Shown here: positions 48,201 through 55,669 of the stretch, piece by piece
Layout of the letters: each line of letters opens with the position of its first letter
Numbering within the stretch: position 1 is the first letter of the stretch
Assembly: GCA_020848905.1 (NCBI GenBank)
Contig: JADLHG010000009.1
Location: 234,911 to 298,910, forward strand
DNA: 64,000 nt
Origin: Deltaproteobacteria bacterium
GTDB taxonomy: Bacteria > Myxococcota_A > Polyangia > GCA-2747355 > JADLHG01
Direction of reading: 5' to 3'
Notes under the pieces: generated by a model
Database searches by the model: none
Seen by the model: only the letters and a program-made list of their open reading frames with translations
Told to the model about the DNA's origin: nothing
Translations under genes and position numbers: made by a program

Positions 48201-48706
48201 TGCCGCGGCTCGGGGGTCAGGCCGCAGACCTCCTTCGCCCCCGTGAAGCGCATCCCGTGCTGGACCCAGGAGCTCCCCTGCTTCTTCACCTGGCCGTGCG
48301 CCGAGAAGTAGGCGTGCGCGGCGGCCGGGGCGGTGCGATCGATCCAGAGTCCGGCGAGCGCGAGCTGGTCCGCCCCCGCGGCCCAGTGGTGACGGGTCTT
48401 CAGCACGAAGGGCTGCTCGGGCTCGACGCGGGCGGCCTGGGGCTCGAGGCCGAGCCCGGCCGGGGGCGCGGGCGGCGGCACGGAGGGAGGAGCATCCGGC
48501 CCGCGACCGTCGCCGGCTGTGGGCAGGTCGCGGCGGCCACCGTCACCGAAAACGATGGGCCCGTCCGCGGGGCTCGCGTCCGACCAGGGAAAGCCGCTCT
48601 CCTGGCGAAAGCCCCCTTCGCCGGGGCAGGCCGCCGAGAGCGCGGCGCCAAGGGCGAGCAGTATTTTGGAAAAGCGGGGAGAGGGACCTCGATGACGACA
48701 GGACAT
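45248..48706 (-). CDS. Large secreted lipoprotein, heparinase/lyase-like helical barrel suspected, with C-terminal CBM-like domain
   Basis: ATG 48706 gives 1152 residues with lipobox LSAAC. After a short linker come two jelly-roll-like regions (about 85-430). A long helical region follows (about 460-850) with HLWLDSYEEIGMFGNLERWTQ, WWWLILVDLAQAHYARHA, YLLANHGAWDDAY, and FDNHDYHPHPGYALGALAGLIG. The last region (about 1000-1150) resembles a CBM4_9-like binding module (SAEAYSTLLPVEGGRSYRVSYQVRT...). Alpha/alpha barrels with Trp, Tyr and His clusters are typical of polysaccharide lyases and GH families, but I cannot identify the family or catalytic residues. A Cys-rich insert CGAGGSCASGLTCKAGRC is present. 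Confidence 0.65.
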   Translation of the reverse strand: MSCRHRGPSPRFSKILLALGAALSAACPGEGGFRQESGFPWSDASPADGPIVFGDGGRRDLPTAGDGRGPDAPPSVPPPAPPAGLGLEPQAARVEPEQPFVLKTRHHWAAGADQLALAGLWIDRTAPAAAHAYFSAHGQVKKQGSSWVQHGMRFTGAKEVCGLTPEPRHCYKNYLWDVGGHAVGAGAWLYFNHDETLADTTAPTANSIGRYRAKAVRALDATTLEVEWEVVLGKFFLERDLLVFIGHQDAAGASLYTENRPYWHEVGHLRVAASRPSLELVEDFEEPALTGWTQTGKDSLALVTKERFFTGKQAVRLESVAAAKGQRLLERDLGRDRQGVVTAYFYDDLTTQGAAYFHLAVSNLPGDKWNDPSARTLALAVKPDVSAGSYVYRARVEDAAGRAKQDPANQWMNTGIQRTLGWHKVVFWVTDVGAWAELDDETRGITPYNLASLSAEPYATGRRQPIDPELTRFRYVRFGVNDGARLTVDRLHVEALPLPPELAQAAGTARWNLRFGHLWLDSYEEIGMFGNLERWTQTHVAHYQGTTPRSWWWLILVDLAQAHYARHAATGLPFDRDQGNKVWRYLLANHGAWDDAYSGSTHASVSGTTYIKMAELAWDAMPDELRTETWRKLAAHFDWFTSADPPLLDAHVGDSSGEDFAWGPLYGLAAASKLFASYPNAGRWLTGARAMGMRVFSHDANEACAACTGGKVGIQTVYAPKTEVKDCAASVDPTARSQSCLCPGDRGVLPANHDFSYLFDNHDYHPHPGYALGALAGLIGTINFYVLHGVTTIPTEFFHNLANVWYRHREYLDYRAGLFKGAEIYRLREKWRCDGDPSSTPCGAGGSCASGLTCKAGRCVSLYYVDRGPYDQVQENSFRQTGRDDWGAGPGMSPNYYLSLRRSLAAQGDATGTVFQGLDLVARATQDKFYKAYDRIDRPVPTNLYFSADKDLYCDFQAPHCLVAPTSQLYVANRLNARHTFVINEATKNLPLAYCEEPLVKERVWEGSGFAVVCDTTTKNAGGGALRLSSATPSNAEAYSTLLPVEGGRSYRVSYQVRTAGLVQLSAQLVGRLVPAQYGAAAKESGAVDADRLDSGFSLGANASGTTGWVPQSYTFTTQAGTRFVRLRAFLGGMGTATGTAWFDAVSLTRVP

Positions 48707-48889
48707 GCGATGCAACCTCGGTGAACCGTCCGGGTCGTGCGCCGCCGCTGCCAGACTTGCGGCGCGGGACCGAGCGGCCACCAGAGCAAGTTCGTGGCCA
48801 ACGAACGCTGCGGGGGACTTGTATCTTTACGTTTACGTCGTGGGTCAAGCGAATCCGACAGGCAACACAGGCCGTGGCGCAATCCGGGG

Positions 48890-48935
48890 GGGAAATCTAT
48901 ATATGGCTGTATTTATTTGTTAATATTGTGCGTTC
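48890..48935 (+). promoter_or_regulatory. AT-rich upstream region
   Basis: About 45 bases of TATATATGG and TATTTATTTGTTAATATT type sequence in an otherwise about 70% G+C region, immediately upstream of the sigma-54 promoter. It may hold activator or IHF-type bending sites. The binding proteins are not known. Confidence 0.45.
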
Positions 48936-48940
48936 GGCCT

Positions 48941-48956
48941 TGGCACCGGGGTTGCT
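48941..48956 (+). promoter_or_regulatory. Near-consensus sigma-54 promoter
   Basis: TGGCAC, five bases, TTGCT, with the GG and GC elements exactly 12 apart as in -24/-12 promoters. The expected transcription start is near 48966, 19 bases before the ATG at 48985. This placement in front of a lipoprotein gene, within an AT-rich patch, makes it a strong candidate. It would require an enhancer-binding activator, possibly an FHA-type one. Confidence 0.8.
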
Positions 48957-48984
48957 CTATCCCCCGTCAGACGGAGGGATGAAC

Positions 48985-49794
48985 ATGAAGAAGACCCAGA
49001 AGACGAACCGCATGACCAACCTGCTCCTCGGCCTGACCCTGAGCCTGACCGGCCTCGCGGCCTGCGGGACCGACGGCAACCCGGGCCCTAATCCGGGCCC
49101 CGGAGTCACGGTGGGCAAGGCCCTGCAGAGCGCGTGCAAGACCGAGTCGAAGTCGGACACGGGAGGACTGGCCTTCGGCGCGTTCAAGGCCGAGCCCCGC
49201 GGCGACAAGCTGGTCATCGCGCACACCGACGCGCGCTACAACTGCGCCGCCAAGCTGGACCTGAAGGTCACCGTGAACGGGCACACGATTCGCGTGGAGG
49301 AGATCATCCTGAACCCGACGGAGACGGCGCGCTGCATGTGCAACTTCGACCTCAGCGCCGAGGTCTCGGGGCTCCCGAAGGGGCACTACGACCTCGAGCT
49401 CATCGACGCCGAGGGCAAGTCGGCCGCCAAGACCACGGCTCTGGTCGGCGAGCAGGTCCCCGCGGTGGGCGCGACCTACCAGAGCGCGTGCAAGGCCGAG
49501 ACGAAGAGCGACTCCTTCGGCGCCGGCCTGAAGACCGAGCAGAAGGACGGCGAGGTGATCGTGCGCCACGAGGACGCGCGCTACAACTGCGCCGACAAGC
49601 TCCGCATGGACGCCGAGCTCTCCGGCGACACGATCACGGTCCGCGAGGTGGTGACCTCCACCGAGAAGGCGCTCTGCATGTGCAACTACGACCTGTCGGT
49701 GAGCCTGAAGGGGCTGAAGGGCGGCGCCTACAAGCTGAAGGTGGTGGACGCCGACGGCAAGGAGATCGGGCAGACCACGGTGACCCTGCCGTAA
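48985..49794 (+). CDS. Lipoprotein of two tandem Cys-containing domains, sigma-54 controlled
   Basis: The ATG at 48985 is chosen over 48979 because GGAGGG then sits about six bases upstream. The 269-residue lipoprotein (lipobox GLAAC) is almost wholly two homologous domains of about 100 residues each. Both follow the same pattern: SACK-E-KSD, a DARYNCA(A/D)KL block, a CMCN(F/Y)DLS block, and a GKxxx ending. Each domain has four Cys at matching places, suggesting two disulfides or metal binding. No known family is recognised. A sigma-54 promoter and an AT-rich region precede it, so expression is probably regulated by nutrients or development. Confidence 0.8.
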   Translation: MKKTQKTNRMTNLLLGLTLSLTGLAACGTDGNPGPNPGPGVTVGKALQSACKTESKSDTGGLAFGAFKAEPRGDKLVIAHTDARYNCAAKLDLKVTVNGHTIRVEEIILNPTETARCMCNFDLSAEVSGLPKGHYDLELIDAEGKSAAKTTALVGEQVPAVGATYQSACKAETKSDSFGAGLKTEQKDGEVIVRHEDARYNCADKLRMDAELSGDTITVREVVTSTEKALCMCNYDLSVSLKGLKGGAYKLKVVDADGKEIGQTTVTLP

Positions 49795-49860
49795 CTAACG
49801 GTCGAAAGCTCCTCTCCGTCGCTCCCGCCTCGCTACCCCCGCCCTTCCGAACTCGCCCCT

Positions 49861-49920
49861 CACGCAGCAACCCTCACGCGGCGACCCTCACTTGGCGACC
49901 CTCACGCGGCGACCCTCACT
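49861..49920. repeat. Short tandem repeat between convergent genes
   Basis: Four imperfect copies of a 15-base unit (GGCGACCCTCACGCG type) just after the gene ending at 49794, running into the end of the gene at 49916. No function can be read. Confidence 0.7.
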
Positions 49921-50671
49921 CGCGCCGCGTTCTCCGCGTTACGCCCGCCAGCGCGAGGAGCAACAGCGCCAGCGCGGGCCAGCGCACCGGTCCCGACGCC
50001 ACGTTGCAGCCGCCCTTGCCGTCCCCCTCGCCGCTCGTGGTCGGGTCGGCCGCCGCGCCCTCCGGACCCGCGTCGGAGGTCACGAGCGAGGCGTCCGACG
50101 GAAAGATCTGCGCATCCACCACCGGGCCCGCGCTCGCGTCCGCCGTGGGCGCCGGGCCCACGCCCCCGTCCACGGTCGGCGCGCCCGTCGAGCATTCGCG
50201 AGGGAACGTCCCCGCCGGATCGGCGTCCTCGACCGTGCCGCAGGTGTAGCGCCCCTGCTTCTTGCTCCAGCCGCACTTCGGCGTGGAGCCGCTGCAGGTG
50301 CGCGTCTTCTGCGTCCCCTGCGCGCAGTAGGTGAGCACCGCTCCCGTGCAGCAGCCCTTGGTGAGGTTCGCGCACGCCCCGCTCGCACCTCCGTCGCGCC
50401 GGACCCCGCCATCTCGCGACTTGCCGCCATCCGCGGCATGGGCCGGGCTCGCCAGCGCTGCTCCGAGAACGAGACCGAAACCGACCGCCCGGAAAGTCAG
50501 GAGGCTGGCCAGAACTACTCGTGCAGGGATCGTGGTCGAGGCGCCCGACTGGCCAGGCGCGAGGAGGGCGCATACTCGTCGGTATGTAACCGACGCGCAA
50601 CGCAGCCAGCCGGGATGGATCGGCCGCGAGGATGCACAAGTAATTCTGGCCAGCCTCCTTACTCGCTGCAT
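49916..50671 (-). CDS. Secreted protein with MYXO-CTERM-like C-terminal anchor
   Basis: This 251-residue product has a strong AGGAG upstream of ATG 50671. The mature part has Asp/Gly-rich stretches and a Cys pattern (GCCTGAVLTYCAQGTQKTRTC, CGWSKKQGRYTC). The end is GCNVASG, a hydrophobic run PALALLLLALAGV, and TRRTRRE, as in the MYXO-CTERM sorting signal of Myxococcota. The N-terminus is abnormal: about 55 residues precede a signal-like stretch (FRAVGFGLVLGAALASPAHA). They are encoded partly by the inverted-repeat element at 50499-50659. That element may have been inserted in frame into the signal region. Confidence 0.75.
   Translation of the reverse strand: MQRVRRLARITCASSRPIHPGWLRCASVTYRRVCALLAPGQSGASTTIPARVVLASLLTFRAVGFGLVLGAALASPAHAADGGKSRDGGVRRDGGASGACANLTKGCCTGAVLTYCAQGTQKTRTCSGSTPKCGWSKKQGRYTCGTVEDADPAGTFPRECSTGAPTVDGGVGPAPTADASAGPVVDAQIFPSDASLVTSDAGPEGAAADPTTSGEGDGKGGCNVASGPVRWPALALLLLALAGVTRRTRRE
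50499..50659. repeat. 161-base inverted-repeat element (MITE-like)
   Basis: Arms at 50499-50525 and 50633-50659 are inverted repeats of 27 bases with 25 matches; the shared inner block includes CTGGCCAGCCTCCT. A smaller hairpin (CGTCGGT-ATGTA-ACCGACG) lies at 50577-50595 inside. The size and shape are those of a non-autonomous mobile element. It lies within the first codons of the gene at 49916-50671. Confidence 0.6.
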
Positions 50672-50975
50672 TCACTCTCCTATGGCTAGGGCCGCCACGC
50701 TGCGTGACGACCGGTGGGCTCCTCCGCGTTCGGAACCCCCTGACAGAGCAGGAACCGTTCCACGCGCGCCGTCGGAGCCGCATCGCGTCAGATGCGCGGA
50801 ATCACGAGGCAGCGACGGACGCCGTGGGCTTGGTTCGGCGGGGCGACCCGTCCTCGCCTGGGGGTGGATCCTCCAGCGGGGTAACCTTTCCCCCCCAATC
50901 GCGGCGGGCCTCCTCCGCCGCTCGCGCCGCTCGGGCCTTGGTCGCGCCGCTCGGTCCTTGGTATGGTCGCGCCGC
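50672..50975. other. Divergent intergenic region
   Basis: About 300 bases between the divergent genes starting at 50671 and 50976. Near the right end about 2.5 copies of a 22-base unit (GCGCCGCTCGG(T/G)CCTTGGT) occur around 50930-50970. No open gene or convincing promoter is seen. Confidence 0.5.
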
Positions 50976-52127
50976 ATGCGTGCCTCGGTTCTCGCACTGC
51001 CCCTGCTCGTGTTCGGTTTCGGCAGCGGCCGTGCGCGCGCCGGCGACGTCTGGACCGACCCGTATCCAGGCATCCGCTACCTGCACCGCAGCACCAGCGA
51101 GCCGAAGGAGATCCACGCCGCGATCATCGATCTGTCGCACCCGGGCATCACCGTGCGCGCGACCAAACCCGACGAGAAGGGCCTCGTCCCGACCGTCTTC
51201 GCGAAGAAGGTGGGCGCCGCGGTCTCCGTGAACGGCGACTTCTACGCTGCGGGCTTCGTGCCGAACGGCCTCGCCGTGGGGGACGGCGTGCACTGGCCCA
51301 AGAGCGCGGACGACAGCTACGCCTCGTTCCTCGCCTGCACGGCGAGCAAGCAGTGCCAGGTGGATACGACCGGCAAGGCGGTCCCCCTCGACCCGAGCTG
51401 GAAGAATGTGGTGGGCGGCGTGAACGGCGGCCTCGTGGCGGGTGGGCAGGTGACGCAAACGGTGGCCAAGGACAAGAGCTGCGGCGCGTTCTGCACGACG
51501 GACCACCCGCGCACGGCCGCGGGGCTCGACGCGACGGGCTCGAAGCTGATCCTCGTGGTGGTGGAGGGCCGGCGCGCTCCGGTCAGCGGGATGAGCCTGA
51601 ACCAGCTCGCCGTGCTGCTGCAGGAGCTCGGCGCGCACGACGCTGTCTGCTTCGACGGTGGCGGCAGCACGGGCATGGTGATCGGTGGCCAGCTCGTCAA
51701 CCAGCGGCCGACCGGCGAGTCCGGCGAACGCGCGGTGGCGAACCACCTGGCCGTGCTGCACGACGGGACCCAGGCGCCGAGGCAGGACGCGGGACCCGCC
51801 ACCGATGCGGGCGCGCCGACGAGCCCGAGGGACGGCGGAGGCGGCTCGTCCTCCGCGACCAGCGACGGCACGCAGCCCTCGCTCGCCGACGGAGGCGGCA
51901 ACCCCTGGGCTTCGGACGCGGGGGCCACGGCGAAGGACCCGTCACGCATGAACGGGAGCTGTGCCACCGGCGGCGGCTCGGCGAGCGGGCCGGGCATCCT
52001 CGCGGCGCTCGCAGCGCTGCTCCTGCTCGGTCGCGCAGGGAGGCGGGCTCAGGCCACTACTCGGCGCCCACTGGAAACCTCGCGCGCACCGCGCTGTAGA
52101 GGCGCGTCGTGCCATTCGCGAAGGTGA
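50976..52127 (+). CDS. Phosphodiester glycosidase (NAGPA/DUF2233)-domain protein with MYXO-CTERM-like anchor
   Basis: This 383-residue product has a signal peptide (VLALPLLVFGFGSGRARA). The NAGPA domain (about residues 40-265) has VNGDFYAAG, GGVNGGLV, DHPRTAAGLDATGSKLILVVVEGR and GAHDAVCFDGGGSTGMVI. These are the family's conserved acidic and Gly motifs, and the family hydrolyses N-acetylglucosamine-1-phosphodiesters in eukaryotes. A DG-rich linker precedes a C-terminal anchor: GSCATGGG, a hydrophobic helix and RAGRRAQ. It probably acts on surface glycans or teichoic-like phosphodiesters. Its end overlaps the convergent gene by 71 bases. Confidence 0.88.
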   Translation: MRASVLALPLLVFGFGSGRARAGDVWTDPYPGIRYLHRSTSEPKEIHAAIIDLSHPGITVRATKPDEKGLVPTVFAKKVGAAVSVNGDFYAAGFVPNGLAVGDGVHWPKSADDSYASFLACTASKQCQVDTTGKAVPLDPSWKNVVGGVNGGLVAGGQVTQTVAKDKSCGAFCTTDHPRTAAGLDATGSKLILVVVEGRRAPVSGMSLNQLAVLLQELGAHDAVCFDGGGSTGMVIGGQLVNQRPTGESGERAVANHLAVLHDGTQAPRQDAGPATDAGAPTSPRDGGGGSSSATSDGTQPSLADGGGNPWASDAGATAKDPSRMNGSCATGGGSASGPGILAALAALLLLGRAGRRAQATTRRPLETSRAPRCRGASCHSRR

Positions 52128-52953
52128 TCGTCAGGTCGTCTCCCGCAGCAGGCGCGACCGCCACCACGTCGCGCAGCCCGCTGTCGGAGAAAGCCACTTC
52201 GTGTCCGTTGACGAGCGGGATGAGGGTCACGATGGTCACGTCCCCGACGCGCTGGACCATAGGCATGTAGGTGATCACGATGTCACCGGGCTGCCCCTTG
52301 TAGACCCAGAGCTGCTTCTTCGTGGTCTGCGCGACGAGGTCCCCGCGCACGGAGAACACCTTCACCGCGCTGTTCCCGATGTCGACCCACTGCTGCTTCT
52401 CGGCGGCCCACAGGTAGATGTCCCCGTCGTCCTGCACCGCCACGAGATGGTCCGCGTAGGCCAGCACGGCCCGCACCCCCCAGGAGTCCTTCACGTAGGT
52501 CCCGAGGGCGGCAGAGTCGGAGGCGGCTTGCTGAAAGACACGCCCCTTCTCGATGAAATAGAGGAGGTCGCCGACGCGCGCGAGCTGCTGCGCGCCCCGG
52601 TCCTGCTCGAGCTCGGCCAGGGAATAGACCCGGCTCGGCGCGGGAGCCTTCTGGAACAGTCGCCCGAGGAAGTTGCACTTCTTGGTGAACGGATTCCAGC
52701 CCAGCCAGCCCCCCCAGCAGTCGCTCGGCTGCTCGTCGTCCCCGCCCGAGATGCGTCGCACGCCGAGACCCTGCGCCTCGAGGGTGCAGCGCTCCACGGC
52801 GGCCGGATCGCCCATCGCGCCCTGCGCCCGCTCGAGCGCGGCCTGCTCGGCGCAGCGCGTCTCCACGTCCTTCTCCCCGCAGCCCGAGGCCAGCGCCGCG
52901 AGCACTGCACAGACCCGAACTCCCCGCGAGCGGACGATAGCTGCTCGGCGCAT
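52057..52953 (-). CDS. Lipoprotein with possible beta-propeller repeats
   Basis: ATG 52953 with AGGAG at six bases opens a 298-residue lipoprotein (lipobox LAALASGC). The first half contains CAEQAALERAQGAMGDPAAVERC and a short Cys/Trp segment (CWGGWLGWNPFTKKC). The second half shows about five strands with a W/Y-x-V pattern (GDLLYFIEKGRVFQQ, DHLVAVQDDGDIYLWAAEKQQW, GDLVAQTTKKQLWVYKG), like a small propeller. No enzyme motif is seen. Confidence 0.75.
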   Translation of the reverse strand: MRRAAIVRSRGVRVCAVLAALASGCGEKDVETRCAEQAALERAQGAMGDPAAVERCTLEAQGLGVRRISGGDDEQPSDCWGGWLGWNPFTKKCNFLGRLFQKAPAPSRVYSLAELEQDRGAQQLARVGDLLYFIEKGRVFQQAASDSAALGTYVKDSWGVRAVLAYADHLVAVQDDGDIYLWAAEKQQWVDIGNSAVKVFSVRGDLVAQTTKKQLWVYKGQPGDIVITYMPMVQRVGDVTIVTLIPLVNGHEVAFSDSGLRDVVAVAPAAGDDLTITFANGTTRLYSAVRARFPVGAE

Positions 52954-53232
52954 GCAGGCTCCTTCCCCTTCCGGTCTCCGGACGCACGAGGCCCATCTGG
53001 GGATAAAGCAATGCACGTGCCGGCAGCAGCGGCCGTTCGGCAGCGCGCACTCGCCGGCAAGTGCGTGAAATCGGACGAGGCCCGCGCGGTGCCCACCACG
53101 CGCGGCCGGCCACTCCAGCCGTCCCGGTGGCCACGAAGGTAGGCCCCCTGCGACCCGCTCCACGCCCTCCGCGACCCGCTCCACGCCCCCCGCCTGAGGT
53201 AAGATGCCGGTCTCTTCGCGTCCGAGGCGAGC

Positions 53233-54516
53233 ATGGCCAAGACGATCAAGTGCCCGAACTGCGCCGGCCCGCTGACGCCGCTTGCCCAGCAGCCCACCGT
53301 GCGCTGCACCTACTGCGGCTACGAGGCGAAGAACACGATCTACGTCGCGCCGCAGGCGCCGCCGCCGCCCACCACGCAGCCCACTCCCGAGGAGCAGGCC
53401 GAACGCGTGCGGCAGACGCTCGGGCAGGTCCGCAAGCGCGGCAGCCGCTTCCTGATCGTCTTCGCGCTCGGCTGGGTGGTCCTGGCCCTCGGCATCGTGA
53501 TCCTCACCCGCAGCGCCGGCCGCCGCGTGACCGAGCTCATCGGCTCGCGCGTGGCGGACACGAGCCGGCTCATCCGGCGCCTCGCCAGCGACGACCCGCT
53601 GCGCGAGAAGGAGCCCGAGGTGGACCAGGCGCTCCGAACCAAGCTCGTCCCGTATCGGAGCTGCGTCGCCGACCACAGCGACCGCGTGCTCGATTCGCGC
53701 CGGCGCTACCTCGGCTGGGTGAAGAACGTCGAGGCCGGCCCCACCTGCAAGGGCACCGTCCACGGCCTGTACGCCCTGAACCCCATCGCACACTGCCTCG
53801 ACGAGCTCGGCAAGGTGCAGGGGAAGCCCCCGGCCCTCCCCGAGCTCGACCAGACCACGCCCACCTGGATCGCCACGCTCCGCGAGCTGGACCCGCTGCT
53901 CAAGGAGCTCGACCGCTACTACGACCAGAAGGACTACGAAGACGACAGCTGCAAGAAGGGGCGCGACCGCCACGCGCGGCTGATGGCGCTCTTTGCCAAG
54001 TTCAGCGCCGCGGACACCGTCCTCGACCGCGTGGTCGAGCGCGAGTACTGGGCCCTCGAGGAGCGCTTCCTCGGCCTCGTCGAACGCGAGCACGGCAAGG
54101 GGCTACGCGCACTCTTTCTGCGAAGCGCGCTCGATGCGCACGCCGTGCTCCCTCTGCTCAGGCCGCCCGGGGGGGCGCCGCGGCCGACGAACGAGCAGCT
54201 CTTCGCGGCGATCGACCGCTACGCCGCCTCGCTCGAGGCGCTCAGCCGCGCCGTGGACCAGGCCGGGCAGGCGAGCTCGAACGTCCACCTCCTCACTTTC
54301 TACCAGAGCAACGCGAGCGAGTACCTCAAGGCGCTGCGCGAACTCCGCAAGCGTCGCCAGAGCGGCAAGCCCTACGACCGCACCGAGCGCGGCTGGCTGG
54401 CGAGCGGGTCGGGCTGGCTCGTGCGGGGGAGCGTGCTGCGCGTCGAGTACTACGCGAAACGCCTGCTCAGCAACGTGGACCGGGTGCGCTTCCCGCCGCC
54501 GGCGGAGAAACCGTGA
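53233..54516 (+). CDS. Membrane protein with N-terminal zinc ribbon and DUF3829-like region
   Basis: This 427-residue protein starts with a zinc ribbon (CPNC...CTYCG, about 7-30) and a proline-rich spacer. One transmembrane helix follows (about 75-95, FLIVFALGWVVLALGIVIL). A helical domain of about 320 residues resembles DUF3829/YiiG-type proteins. Function is unknown. It ends 6 bases from the convergent mglA stop. Confidence 0.7.
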   Translation: MAKTIKCPNCAGPLTPLAQQPTVRCTYCGYEAKNTIYVAPQAPPPPTTQPTPEEQAERVRQTLGQVRKRGSRFLIVFALGWVVLALGIVILTRSAGRRVTELIGSRVADTSRLIRRLASDDPLREKEPEVDQALRTKLVPYRSCVADHSDRVLDSRRRYLGWVKNVEAGPTCKGTVHGLYALNPIAHCLDELGKVQGKPPALPELDQTTPTWIATLRELDPLLKELDRYYDQKDYEDDSCKKGRDRHARLMALFAKFSAADTVLDRVVEREYWALEERFLGLVEREHGKGLRALFLRSALDAHAVLPLLRPPGGAPRPTNEQLFAAIDRYAASLEALSRAVDQAGQASSNVHLLTFYQSNASEYLKALRELRKRRQSGKPYDRTERGWLASGSGWLVRGSVLRVEYYAKRLLSNVDRVRFPPPAEKP

Positions 54517-54522
54517 GAGAGG

Positions 54523-55110
54523 CTAACGACCGCGCTTGAGCTCGGTGAGAACCAGTTTGGCGACGGCCTTGAGCGTGTCGAAGACGCCAAAGCCCGTCGT
54601 GGCCACGGCCTCGAAGTCGGGCACGTTGGTCGGGTTCAGCACCTCGCGCAGCTCCGCCACGGGGACCACGTTCGGCAGGTCGCGCTTGTTGTACTGGACG
54701 CAGTAGGGGAGCTTGTCCAGGTCGTAGCCCTGCTCGAGCAGGTTGTGGCGCAGGTTGTCGAGGCTCTCGATGTTCGCCTCCATGCGCTCGACCTGGGAGT
54801 CCCCGACGTAGACCACGCCGTCCACCCCCTTCAGGATCAGCTTGCGGCTCGCGTCGTAGAAGACCTGCCCCGGCACCGTGTAGAGGTGGAAGCGCGTCTT
54901 GAACCCGCGAATCTCACCGAGCGAGAGGGGCAGGAAGTCGAAGAAGAGCGTGCGCTCCGTCTCGGTGGCCAGGGAGATCATCTTGCCCTTGGCCTCGGGA
55001 TTGGTGCGCGCGTAAATGTACTGCAAGTTGGTCGTCTTTCCACACAGGCCAGGCCCGTAGTAGACGATCTTGCAGTTGATCTCCCGCGAGGAGTAGTTGA
55101 TGAACGACAT
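54523..55110 (-). CDS. mglA: Polarity GTPase MglA
   Basis: This 195-residue Ras-like GTPase sets the leading pole and drives gliding and twitching in myxobacteria. It has P-loop [22 protein letters not shown], switch/G3 [12 protein letters not shown] (no canonical Asp, as in MglA), and NKRD (G4). It lies 28 bases downstream of mglB, its GTPase-activating partner, in the usual mglBA order. Confidence 0.98.
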   Translation of the reverse strand: MSFINYSSREINCKIVYYGPGLCGKTTNLQYIYARTNPEAKGKMISLATETERTLFFDFLPLSLGEIRGFKTRFHLYTVPGQVFYDASRKLILKGVDGVVYVGDSQVERMEANIESLDNLRHNLLEQGYDLDKLPYCVQYNKRDLPNVVPVAELREVLNPTNVPDFEAVATTGFGVFDTLKAVAKLVLTELKRGR

Positions 55111-55138
55111 CTATCACCCGCACCAGTGGCGAATCGAG

Positions 55139-55618
55139 CTAGTCCTTGAAGAGGTTGTCGATGTCCTCGTCGGTGATCTCGGAGAAGATCGACGGAGCCG
55201 TCGGTTGATTCACCTTGGCCATCAGTGAGTCGAAGATCTTGGTCAGCTCCTCGCCGGCCTTGCGCACGCGCAGGCGCACGAGACCCAGGGACGAACGTTC
55301 GTCGAAAAGGATCACGAGGATCACCCGCTGCGCGACGAGCGAGATGTGCACGTTGGTGTGTTCCCCTTCGTGAAACTGCCCGGTGAACTCCTTCTCCTTG
55401 AGCAGCTTCGCGATACCGCCCGTGGCCGCCACGTTGCCCGCCGTCAGCGACGAGAGGGACGTCGTGTCGAGCTGCGACGTGTCGCCAGCGTCCGCGATCA
55501 TCTGGCCGTTCTTGTCGATCAGCAGCACGGCCTTGGCGTTGGAATCGCGGTGGAGTCGCGTACAGACCCCTTGGATCTGCCGAAACTCGTCCTCGTACAT
55601 GACCATGTCTTGGTTCAC
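55139..55618 (-). CDS. mglB: MglB, roadblock/LC7 GTPase-activating protein
   Basis: This 159-residue roadblock-fold protein is the activating partner of MglA and localises to the lagging pole. It matches MglB: VMYEDEFRQIQGVCTRLHRDSNAKAVLLIDKNGQMI at the start, and the conserved surface ALxxGNVAATGGIAKLL. GTG at 55618, with AGGAG upstream, gives the usual MglB length; the ATG at 55606 would drop four residues. Confidence 0.97.
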   Translation of the reverse strand: MNQDMVMYEDEFRQIQGVCTRLHRDSNAKAVLLIDKNGQMIADAGDTSQLDTTSLSSLTAGNVAATGGIAKLLKEKEFTGQFHEGEHTNVHISLVAQRVILVILFDERSSLGLVRLRVRKAGEELTKIFDSLMAKVNQPTAPSIFSEITDEDIDNLFKD

Positions 55619-55669
55619 GCCGACCGCTCCTTGAGGTGAGACGCGCGATTTGACCTGCAGCCTTGAATA

